From NCBI GenBank assembly GCA_002293145.1, contig DBCO01000007.1:1-64000 (forward strand): a stretch of 64,000 nucleotides of DNA, in the 5' to 3' direction. The notes beneath the pieces were generated by a model that saw only the letters and a program-made list of their open reading frames with translations, ran no database searches and was not told the origin of the DNA. The position numbers and the translations under genes are program-made. The stretch comes from Akkermansiaceae bacterium UBA956 (lineage in GTDB: Bacteria > Verrucomicrobiota > Verrucomicrobiia > Verrucomicrobiales > Akkermansiaceae). Shown here piece after piece: positions 1-6,752 of this stretch (the first letter of the stretch is position 1; each line of letters opens with the position of its first letter).

Positions 1-146
1 TAAAATTCAGCAAGCACCTGCACGGAAAGACCCGCGCCATCAGCCATGAGCAACTCCCTGGCTTTGATTCGCTTGCCTTGCTCGGATTTAGCGCTCGATG
101 CCGCATAGAGCAGGATATTGGTATCGAGAAAATATTCAGCGTGCAT
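1..146 (-). CDS. PIN-domain toxin, VapC type (partial)
   Basis: This is the N-terminal 48 residues of a PIN-domain ribonuclease, the toxin of a type II toxin-antitoxin pair; the left edge of the window removes the rest. The visible start is MHAEYFLDTNILLYAASSAK, where the Asp of FLDTNILLYA is the first metal-binding acidic residue of PIN domains. The ATG lies inside the end of the upstream antitoxin gene and overlaps it by 11 bases, the translational coupling usual for vapBC operons. VapC proteins cleave RNA, often initiator tRNA; the target cannot be told here. The family call is secure from motif and context, but completeness cannot be judged. Confidence 0.85.
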   Translation of the reverse strand, partial: MHAEYFLDTNILLYAASSAKSEQGKRIKARELLMADGAGLSVQVLAEF

Positions 147-366
147 GAGATTCCGCGCGATTAAGACGTTTGCCAGCAGTAATTCCCGCAGCTTGATCCA
201 TGGCAGCGAAGAGGTTCTTGGCACGATTCTTGGCGCTGACCTGCTTTTCTTTGATGACGTGTTCGAGTCCTTGCAGCACCAAGGATCGCAAGGTGGTTCC
301 GCGCTCGGCGGCGAAAAGTTTGGCTTCCCGAGCCAATTGATCAGGCAATTCAATGGTTGTTTTCAT
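136..366 (-). CDS. VapB-type antitoxin, ribbon-helix-helix
   Basis: This 76-residue protein starts MKTTIELPDQLAREAKLFA, the typical beta-strand then helix of a ribbon-helix-helix (Arc/MetJ-like) DNA-binding antitoxin. The basic, helical C-terminus would bind and inhibit the PIN toxin encoded directly downstream. Its stop overlaps the toxin start by 11 bases. Such antitoxins normally repress their own operon together with the toxin, and an inverted-repeat operator candidate lies immediately upstream. Family assignment is by sequence pattern and gene order; the exact subfamily is not determined. Confidence 0.8.
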   Translation of the reverse strand: MKTTIELPDQLAREAKLFAAERGTTLRSLVLQGLEHVIKEKQVSAKNRAKNLFAAMDQAAGITAGKRLNRAESHAR

Positions 367-401
367 GCACCGTAAATACGGTATTACGGGTCACTTGTCA
401 A
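367..401 (-). promoter_or_regulatory. Promoter and operator candidate of the vapBC-type operon
   Basis: Reading on the minus strand, TTGACA (396-401) is followed after 17 bases by TATTTA (373-378), a weak -10 candidate. The spacer and -10 contain three CCGTA half-sites, two of them forming the inverted repeat CCGTATTTACGG (about 371-382). This fits a self-repressing toxin-antitoxin operator. If this is the promoter, transcription would start at or next to the ATG at 366, giving a leaderless or nearly leaderless mRNA. Inferred from sequence only. Confidence 0.45.
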
Positions 402-577
402 GACCCCGTTCAATCCGTATGCCAATGGAGTCTAACGGGTAAAAATGGTGAAAAATATGGTGCGACTTGGTGTGCGGATGGTGCGCGACAAACGACGCGG
501 TTGGCTGGCAGGAAGGATGATGTCGGAACGCGGGTACTCCTGCCCACACCGGCCTCATATCCCAACTAGATCCACCA

Positions 578-1003
578 ATGAAAGCACAAGATCCCAAAGC
601 CGAAACCATCACCTTCGGCGTCGAACTCGAAACCACCATTCCCATCACCTCCGGCGTCGTTGTCGGTGCCTATCATGTCGGCACCACGGTGCGCACGGGC
701 GCGGATGCACAAACCAACATGCTGCTCAACGCGCCCACCTATCAGGGCCAGCACTGGAAAGCCGAGCGCGATGGTTCCATCATGACCCGCCTTGACCGCT
801 TGGCCTGTGAATTTGTCTCACCCATCTTGTCGGGCAGCGATGGCATTGAGCATATCATTCAATTTGCCGAGTGGGCACGCGCCATCGGGGCGAACGTGAA
901 CGCCTCGTGCGGATGCCACATCACCGTCGGCGTCAAATCGATCATCGGCACGGACGACCCGCAAGCCATGAGCGTGTCCTTTCGCGGGCAAGTTCCAGAC
1001 CTA
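578..1003 (+). pseudogene. Amidoligase-like gene, 5' fragment
   Basis: About 140 residues resemble the N-terminal part of the putative amidoligase family (Amidoligase_2, an ATP-grasp-like/COOH-NH2 ligase fold): an FGVELETT start, then WKAERDGS and LACEFVSPIL, and further on CGCHITVGV. The family is usually roughly 250-330 residues, so well over a third is missing. Near 998-1003 the sequence changes into the 3' part of an unrelated AAA+ ATPase gene read in another frame, so this is a truncated gene joined to a foreign tail. The open frame runs to 1063 but the last ~20 residues are out-of-frame ATPase sequence. It is unlikely to be functional. Confidence 0.6.
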
Positions 1004-1247
1004 CCTCGACCGTATGAAGCCAGGCCACGCATTCCTCGGCACCACGAACCTCGACCTTGGTAGCCTGACCGAACGCTTCCAAACTCGGTTTCAATCAGTT
1101 CGGCTACAGCCCCCGGAAAACGAGGTTCTCGCGGCATTCCTCGCGAGGCGGTGGCGCGTCCCTATCACCATCACCCGCCAGATTGCCGAGGACTCCCAAG
1201 GCAACGTAAGGGCAGCACTGGCGGATCTGGAAATGTGGATGGGGTAG
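1000..1247 (+). pseudogene. AAA+ ATPase 3' fragment, copy A
   Basis: The frame encodes the last ~80 residues of a clamp-loader-like AAA+ ATPase: TYLDRMKPGHAFLGTTNLDL has the sensor-1 type TTN, followed by LTERFQTRFQ around the arginine-finger region and a lid segment ending ALADLEMWMG. The Walker motifs are absent, so it cannot be active alone. The same segment recurs at 3035-3348 (copy B) and 6590-6704 (copy C). Copy A is intact in frame to its TAG stop but joined upstream to an amidoligase fragment. Confidence 0.65.
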
Positions 1248-1295
1248 GGGGAGCTTGGAGCAGAGTTGGATTAGTTTTCCTCTTCCGTTCCCAAA
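1003..1295 (+). repeat. Long dispersed repeat, copy A
   Basis: This copy includes the AAA+ 3' end and, after its stop, a short spacer (GGAGCTTGGAGCAGAGTTGG) and the last ~25 bases of the gene that ends at 6728, read on the opposite strand. The same arrangement is seen at 6590-6752. Copy B (3035-3348) shares only the ATPase part. Identity is high over the shared stretches, with scattered substitutions. Confidence 0.7.
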
Positions 1296-1304
1296 CTCAC
1301 TCGC

Positions 1305-1647
1305 GTGACACTTCTGCGCATTCGCTACAAGCTGACCATCCACGCTCGCCGCGAGCGAATGCTCCTTGCTGAGGATGCAGCTCTCATCGCATTTCACGGA
1401 AACGAAATCGTTGCTATCGAAGATGAAGCGCGTGCGCTTCTTCAGCAGAGGCCGGCTCGAACCTCGCCGCTTCCGCCCAAGAGCGATTCATCGAAAAGCC
1501 AAGGCGGATCTTCCCGCAATGCTCGCCGGCTCGCTCTCCGAATTCGTCCGCCTCCGCGCTGCCGCAGGATCTTCCCGCGTTTCCGTAGAGCCCGTCCTCC
1601 CCCCTGATGTCATCGGCTTGTTTGTTCTCATGCCGAATACCATTTGA
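1305..1647 (+). pseudogene. Degenerate C-terminus of a large helicase-like protein
   Basis: Two overlapping frames together read as one protein tail. The first (from 1305) gives RIRYKLTIHARRERMLLAED and AALIAFHGNEIVAIEDEARA. After a frame change between about 1440 and 1490 the second continues KADLPAMLAGSLSEFVRLRA, then SRVSVEPVLPPDVIGLFVLM, and stops at 1647. The style resembles the C-terminal part of SNF2-type helicases in restriction or defence loci, but I do not recognise it with certainty. The frameshift and missing N-terminus mark it as a remnant. Confidence 0.35.
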
Positions 1648-1672
1648 CCGTATGTTTCGAAACTACGCTTAC

Positions 1673-2233
1673 TTACAGTTCGATTCCCAGATCGCTGCCC
1701 ACTTGCAGCGCGAATGCAGGAACGTGTTCGGCCAAAAGCTTAAGAATTTCTGGCACGGTCTTTTTCAAATTCACGGCGATCTGGTTCAGTCTTTGCACGA
1801 CCAAACCACCGTTCAGCGAATACAAACTCGCCAAGAATTTCGACGGATGCTGAGCCTCGATCCCCCATGCACTCAGACTTTTCAGAGGAAAATCCTTCAG
1901 ATTAAATGTCACGATGATCTCACAACGTGCCCTGATCGCGGCGGCAAGCACATGCCGATCTTTCTCGTCATTCGTCACGCATTGTTCGATCGGTTCATAT
2001 CCTTCTACACATGCTTCGGGAAAATGAACCTTCATTTGCTCGCATCGGTAATTCACCAAATCCGCTGGCCAAGACAACTTTTGAATCAAAGTTCGATTGG
2101 TCTCATCAAGAATCTGCTTACTCCACCTGGGCAAAAAAAGCCGGGGAGTTTCCGCAAGGCGCAACAACAAGTCTGTGATGCGCTGGTTTGCCAGCACACA
2201 GGCATCGAGAATCACTGGGAAATCGGCATTCAT
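1673..2233 (-). CDS. PIN-domain toxin (PIN_3 type)
   Basis: This 186-residue PIN-domain protein is a likely ribonuclease toxin. VILDACVLA carries the first acidic residue, ILDETNRTL the second, and DEKDRHVLAAAI followed by IIVTFNLKDFP is the typical C-terminal half of PIN_3 proteins. It starts 15 bases after the stop of the upstream DNA-binding gene on the same strand, the order antitoxin then toxin. The pairing of a PIN_3 toxin with an excisionase-fold antitoxin is a known arrangement. It is complete and looks functional, in contrast with the gene fragments on either side. Confidence 0.8.
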   Translation of the reverse strand: MNADFPVILDACVLANQRITDLLLRLAETPRLFLPRWSKQILDETNRTLIQKLSWPADLVNYRCEQMKVHFPEACVEGYEPIEQCVTNDEKDRHVLAAAIRARCEIIVTFNLKDFPLKSLSAWGIEAQHPSKFLASLYSLNGGLVVQRLNQIAVNLKKTVPEILKLLAEHVPAFALQVGSDLGIEL

Positions 2234-2248
2234 CGGCGTAGCGTTCGT

Positions 2249-2707
2249 TCAATAAAGTCCAGCCTCTTGAGCTCGTCGAGCCATTTCGTCCAAGGCCTCT
2301 CTCCGCGATTGATCCCTCAGACGCTGAAATGCCAGCAAGTCCTTCATGCGTATCCGGCGGTGTGCTCCCACCTTGTGGCAGGGCAATTGCCCATCCTCGA
2401 TCAGCTTCACCACATGGGGGCGCGACACCCCCAACAGGTTTGCTGCCGCCTGAGTCGTAAGCTCTTGCGTCTCTGGAACAAGAGTGATCACTTTTCCTTC
2501 TTGCAGGGCGGATGCGACCTTGACCAGAAGTTCGTAAACTGGTTTGGGCAGCTCTGTCCGTTCGCCTCTCTCATCGACCAGAGCCGGTGGACGAGTATCG
2601 CTCAGGAAAAGTTCCATCAAATGTTTCACCGAGTCCAATTCCTGTGGAGCAAATTCCGCAGGATCAAAACGGGAAGATTGTGTCCGAGTCGCAAGTTGTT
2701 GATTCAT
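2249..2707 (-). CDS. Excisionase-family antitoxin
   Basis: The protein has a C-terminal MerR-like winged helix-turn-helix of the excisionase (HTH_17) type: TTQAAANLLGVSRPHVVKLI followed by GQLPCHKVGAHRRIRMKDLL. It is the likely antitoxin and autorepressor of the PIN gene 15 bases downstream. I take ATG 2707 as start (MNQQLATRT); an upstream in-frame ATG at 2752 would add 15 mostly hydrophobic residues with no clear ribosome binding site. The N-terminal half is of unknown structure and probably contacts the toxin. Confidence 0.75.
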   Translation of the reverse strand: MNQQLATRTQSSRFDPAEFAPQELDSVKHLMELFLSDTRPPALVDERGERTELPKPVYELLVKVASALQEGKVITLVPETQELTTQAAANLLGVSRPHVVKLIEDGQLPCHKVGAHRRIRMKDLLAFQRLRDQSRREALDEMARRAQEAGLY

Positions 2708-2845
2708 AGCTGCAAACAAAATAAACGCAATAAACGACTCATTCGCAACCATAATTTCACATTTTTTTCCCTATCGCTGGTTTTAGAAGCTGATTCGAAT
2801 GACACCCTTCTACCCATTTAATCGATTTTTGCTCATTTTCCACCA

Positions 2846-3058
2846 TGGCCCGCCAACCCCTCCGCCGACGCCACCCGTCGCTTCATGCGCGAGTTCCTCG
2901 CGGAAACCCTCGGCTTCGACGACCTCGTCCCGCACGAGGGAGCCGTCTGCCTGCTCGCCGGAAACAGCGTCCCCATCGTCGTCATTCCGCCCAGCGAGGA
3001 AAAGCTCACTCGCCTATGGATCGATCTTCGGCTCGTGGTCGGTCAAAGTCGTCAATGA
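2846..3058 (+). pseudogene. Unrecognised protein fragment next to AAA+ copy B
   Basis: One frame reads coherently as protein for ~70 residues: ATRRFMREFLAETLGFDDLV, then HEGAVCLLAGNSVPIVVIPP and EEKLTRLWIDLRLVVGQ. It breaks off where the AAA+ fragment begins. It resembles the N-terminal region of large restriction-type methylases, but that is only an impression. No full-length gene is possible in this frame, so it is a remnant. Confidence 0.3.
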
Positions 3059-3348
3059 GTTAGACCGATGCTCGAAGGACGCGCAGGACATGCTCCTCAC
3101 CTATCTTGATCGAATGAAGCCAGGCCACGCATTCCTCTGCACGACGAACCTCGACCTTGGTAGCTTGACCGAACGATTCCAAACTCGGTTTCAATCCGTC
3201 CGGCTCCAGCCCCCGGAAAACGAGGTTCTCGCGGCATTCCTCGCGAAACGATGGCGCGTCCCCCATCACCATCACCCGTCAGATTGCCGAGGGCTCCCAA
3301 GGGGACGTCAGGGCGGCACTGGCGGATCTGGAGATGTGGATGGGGTAG
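3035..3348 (+). pseudogene. AAA+ ATPase 3' fragment, copy B
   Basis: This copy reaches further upstream than copy A: VKVVNELDRCSKDAQDMLLT precedes the shared YLDRMKPGHAF segment and contains the Walker-B/sensor neighbourhood of clamp-loader-like ATPases. An extra C near 3263, in the run GCGTCCCCC, shifts the frame so that the lid segment no longer follows in frame; reading on in the correct frame recovers the usual ending and TAG. It is therefore both truncated and frameshifted. It separates the toxin-antitoxin pair from the DUF2779 gene. Confidence 0.65.
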
Positions 3349-3453
3349 GGGGTATTTTAGATACGTTGGTCCGGTCTGGATGGATGGAAAAGATGTTTGC
3401 TAGACTACTCAGCTGATTGGGTTGGCGAAATTAGAAACTTGTATCCATTACAT

Positions 3454-5277
3454 TCAAATACTCGTCGCCGCCCAGTGCCGCCAGATGATAACCATCGCTG
3501 CGGTATCTAGCTCACAATACTGCAGCAACAACTGGCGGTATTGTTGACGAATCTCTGGATCATTAGCTGACTCACCGAACATCATTTCCTGATAGACGCG
3601 CATGGCACCTGTGCCCTCTTTGACGACTTCCTCAAGCCCAGCACCAATCGGCAACGGTGATAAGACATCGTAGGGATTTTTGATTTTACCCGCTTCGTTG
3701 ACGCCAAAGTATTTCTTAAATTCTTTTCGCTCTCGAAGATCAGCATTCGTGGTCCATACAGCAGGCAAAACATCTTTGATGCTGAGGCTACCCTTCATGT
3801 TTGGATGCACGTAGTAATCCTTTGCTAGTTTAAGCATATCCACAATTCGTGGATTGTCAGCTTCGGTCATCCAGTCTAGCCAGTCCGCTAAGTCCCTGTC
3901 CTTTTCTCCATATTGATCCATCTGACGACGAATTTCCTTCAGAGTGCTCACTTCATAAGGACTCCAGACATACACTGTGCCCTCGTTCCCGATTTGTTCC
4001 CGCAAACTTCTAGCAAACGCAAAATTAGGAAACATACTATCATCATTGAGCCATTCCTTGTGAACTGCCGGTTCCTGACTGTCTTGGATTGTGTGACAAC
4101 TCCATTGGAAAGCGGCCAACTCGTAGGGACTCATCTCCTCGTGGTAGGGCAGAGCAAGCCGTGAAGCCTCGAAATCAATGAAGTGAAGCGGACGATTGTG
4201 TCTTTTAAGCAACCCTGGCAACTCAGGAGCGTTCCATTCTCCTTGAACAAGACATGCCAGTTGCTGCTTTTGTCGGCTGCTATAGGCTGTAGTCAGCTTA
4301 TCGATGGGAACGTCCGTCATCCTAGCCTTGCCCTGTGCTGCGAGTTCACCGACAAGATTGTTATTGCGACCACCCACATCTCCGATGCGGTAGAGGTCCA
4401 GAATGTGAGGCTCTTGAGCTGCAAGAGCCCCCCAACATTCTTCAAAGCCTGATCGACTTCCCTCAACAGGCTTGGTCCGATATTCACATGTTTTGCATTT
4501 GCTGGATAGCTCGGCGGAAATACGAACGATATTGTCACCTGAAATGGAAGCCAGATACTGGGCCGACTTGCTATCAACTTCGTCCGCCAACTCCTGCACC
4601 TCCGACATCACATCAACAATCGCCAGTAAATGATTTTTCCGAAGGCTTTCTAGATCACCCAGATACTCTACCTCCGGGGCCCAAGCCTTCCGACCCTTCG
4701 CATTGATTGAGCGACTCAGCTTGAACTGATTGCAGGTCGTTCCCTCTGTAGCGTTCTTGGATTTATCGACAAGGCAGAGGTAGGGGCGCACTTGAAGGTT
4801 CGGAAAAGCACGGGAAAGCACAAGATACTGGTAGGTAACATCTTCGAGGTAAGGCATCCAATCAGAGGTAATCCCTCCGCGCTTTCCACGGACAGGACTT
4901 CTTTGCTCGCATTCCGACATGTCCACCGAAGCGGATTTGACCTCGATGAGTTGAAGCAACCCTCCCTTTTTGTTCAAAATGTCCACCCTAACCAATCGCT
5001 GTCCGTCGAGAATGGTCGGCTCAAATAACGTAACCGATTCACGTTCTGTAATCAGAGCCAATGCCTCTTGATGGGCTTGAACTGGATTGTCCCATGATTC
5101 CATTTCAATCCCGCCTGGATACAACAACTTAGCCATCTTTTCGACCATGTATCCTCCGTCAGCTAGAAACTGGAGATAAGGATTATCATTCATCAGCGAA
5201 GGATGACGCTTCTTCTTGAAATAAAGTTTCGATGGGCAGCTGGAGGCTACCTTGAAATCACTTTTACTTAAATACAT
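3454..5277 (-). CDS. DUF2779 protein: Cas4-like PD-(D/E)XK plus DEDD-type exonuclease domains
   Basis: This is a 607-residue cytoplasmic protein. Residues ~1-285 look like a RecB/Cas4-type PD-(D/E)XK nuclease: D99 and E112-V-K114 form the catalytic signature, and C14 with C261, C264 and C281 match the four-cysteine iron-sulfur cluster of Cas4/AddB-like enzymes. Residues ~360-600 match DUF2779, an RNase H-fold domain: FIDFEA supplies D368-x-E370, VWSPYE the second motif, and YCELD (587-591) the YxxxD of a DEDDy exonuclease. Two nuclease folds in one chain suggest DNA or RNA end processing; the role is unproven. It lies 59 bases after the repeat protein on the same strand and probably shares its transcript. 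ATPase repeats flank the pair. Confidence 0.75.
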   Translation of the reverse strand: MYLSKSDFKVASSCPSKLYFKKKRHPSLMNDNPYLQFLADGGYMVEKMAKLLYPGGIEMESWDNPVQAHQEALALITERESVTLFEPTILDGQRLVRVDILNKKGGLLQLIEVKSASVDMSECEQRSPVRGKRGGITSDWMPYLEDVTYQYLVLSRAFPNLQVRPYLCLVDKSKNATEGTTCNQFKLSRSINAKGRKAWAPEVEYLGDLESLRKNHLLAIVDVMSEVQELADEVDSKSAQYLASISGDNIVRISAELSSKCKTCEYRTKPVEGSRSGFEECWGALAAQEPHILDLYRIGDVGGRNNNLVGELAAQGKARMTDVPIDKLTTAYSSRQKQQLACLVQGEWNAPELPGLLKRHNRPLHFIDFEASRLALPYHEEMSPYELAAFQWSCHTIQDSQEPAVHKEWLNDDSMFPNFAFARSLREQIGNEGTVYVWSPYEVSTLKEIRRQMDQYGEKDRDLADWLDWMTEADNPRIVDMLKLAKDYYVHPNMKGSLSIKDVLPAVWTTNADLRERKEFKKYFGVNEAGKIKNPYDVLSPLPIGAGLEEVVKEGTGAMRVYQEMMFGESANDPEIRQQYRQLLLQYCELDTAAMVIIWRHWAATSI

Positions 5278-5336
5278 GATTGAATGTTAGAACGAATGAA
5301 TACAAATGAGAAGAATTAGAGTAGTAGATAAATACT

Positions 5337-6455
5337 TTACGATCTTAGACCAGCTACCCATTCGGAAGGCTCTGTCCCACAAATTGTTCCAACCTTTGCT
5401 GAAAGCGCCTCAGCAGCAGCATCCGTGAGCTCCGTCAGACTATTCAGCACAAGATCCCCCTGATGCCTGGAGAGCGATCCGGCGGTAGCATCCGACAGTT
5501 CGGTGAGACTGCTTAGATCAAGATCCCCCTGATGCTTAGATAGCGATTCGGCGGCAGCATCCGTGAGCTCCGTCAGGCGACGAAGCGAAAGCTTCCCCTG
5601 ATGCTTAGAGAGCGATTTGGCGGCAGCATCCGAGAGCTCTGTCAGGCCATTAAGCCAAAGATCCCCCTGATGCTTAGAGAGCGACTCGGCAGCAGCGTCA
5701 GATAGCTCTGTCAATCCATCCAGTCCAAGCTGCCCCTGATGCCTAGAGAGCGATACGGCGGCAGCATCTGACAGTTCGTTGAGGCCATCCAGCCACAGAT
5801 CCCCCTTATGCTTAGAGAGCGATTCGGCGGCAGCATCAGTGAGCTCTGTCAGGCCACAAAGCGAAAGATCCCCCTGAGGCTTAGAGAGCAATTCGGCGGC
5901 AGCATCCGAGAGTTCCGTCAGGCCATTCAGCGAAAGATCTCCCTCGTGCTTTGAAAACAACTCTACCGCCTCAATAGTGACAAATTTTTTAATACAGTTT
6001 GTGTCAAATATATATACATCCGCGTGCTCCAATATCACTTTTGCATCGAAAGCTTTTACATCAGTTTCACAAGCGTCTTCCCAATAATCGCGGAACTTTT
6101 GCCACACCGCTTCGAAGTATGATACTTCTCCGACACTTTCTCCAAAAAGGGCACGCATAGCATCCACATCACTGGGATCAGAAGAATGAATTTTGAAAGC
6201 GCTTCTCAGTCTTTCCATCGAAAAAGTTTCAAACCAATCGCCCGGCATATTGCGCGTTCCAATTTCTTCATCGATTTCGAGTCCGTAAATCAGAGCGCCC
6301 AAATTTTTGCATGATACAATTTCAAACCCCTTGTAATCCACCTCACAGTAACAAAAGTCTATTCCGACAATGAATTCTTCGTGAGGCTCAGCGAGCATAA
6401 AATGTCCCTTGAGGTCTTCTGGTTCTAGGTCTTGGTATTTGCTGTTCTTTGCCAT
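5337..6455 (-). CDS. Protein with eight 23-residue leucine-rich repeats
   Basis: The first ~160 residues form an acidic, non-repetitive domain I do not recognise. From about residue 171 there are eight tandem 23-residue units with the pattern GDLxLxGLTELSDAAAESLS followed by KHQ, encoded by near-identical 69-bp DNA repeats (about 5390-5945). Such leucine-rich repeats are common in Planctomycetes and Verrucomicrobia and are expected to form a curved solenoid for protein binding. No signal peptide or membrane segment is seen. It is the first gene of a probable two-gene unit with the DUF2779 nuclease downstream, so a sensor or adaptor role for the nuclease is possible but inferred. Confidence 0.7.
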   Translation of the reverse strand: MAKNSKYQDLEPEDLKGHFMLAEPHEEFIVGIDFCYCEVDYKGFEIVSCKNLGALIYGLEIDEEIGTRNMPGDWFETFSMERLRSAFKIHSSDPSDVDAMRALFGESVGEVSYFEAVWQKFRDYWEDACETDVKAFDAKVILEHADVYIFDTNCIKKFVTIEAVELFSKHEGDLSLNGLTELSDAAAELLSKPQGDLSLCGLTELTDAAAESLSKHKGDLWLDGLNELSDAAAVSLSRHQGQLGLDGLTELSDAAAESLSKHQGDLWLNGLTELSDAAAKSLSKHQGKLSLRRLTELTDAAAESLSKHQGDLDLSSLTELSDATAGSLSRHQGDLVLNSLTELTDAAAEALSAKVGTICGTEPSEWVAGLRS

Positions 6456-6534
6456 GCCTGAAAAATAATTCCTGCTTTTTTGTCTGTCAACTTTTAATAT
6501 GTATCGTCACATGAATCACTTTGATCTCATCCCG

Positions 6535-6569
6535 AAACCTTCTGATTTTACGTTAGAATTAGTGACAAA
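6535..6569 (+). repeat. 35-bp dispersed repeat, copy 1
   Basis: This matches 16061-16095 at 32 of 35 positions (core CGTTAGAATT followed by GTGACAAA). It lies in the intergenic DNA just before AAA+ copy C. The function is unknown. Confidence 0.5.
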
Positions 6570-6589
6570 TGAATTTTCTTTTATTGATT

Positions 6590-6752
6590 CTTCGCGAGGC
6601 GGTGGCGCGTCCCAATCACCATCACCCGCCAGATTGCAGAGGGCTCCCAAGGGAATGTCAGGGCAGCACTGGCGGATTTGGAGATGTGGATGTGGATGGG
6701 GTAGGGGGAGCTTGGAGCAGAGTTGGATTAGTTTTGCTCTTCCGTTCCCAAG
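6590..6752 (+). repeat. Long dispersed repeat, copy C
   Basis: The first part (6590-6704) encodes the last ~38 residues of the AAA+ ATPase in frame (RVPITITRQIAEGSQGNVRA through the TAG), with an inserted Met-Trp duplication near the end. It continues without a break through the short spacer into the 3' end of the large gene on the opposite strand. Copy A has the same spacer and gene tail, so the pairing of converging ATPase and surface-protein ends was copied as a unit. Confidence 0.7.

Noticed and set aside
1607..2821. Plus-strand open frame of 404 codons
   Set aside because: It lies opposite the PIN toxin and its antitoxin, whose families are recognisable; the frame reads as no known protein.
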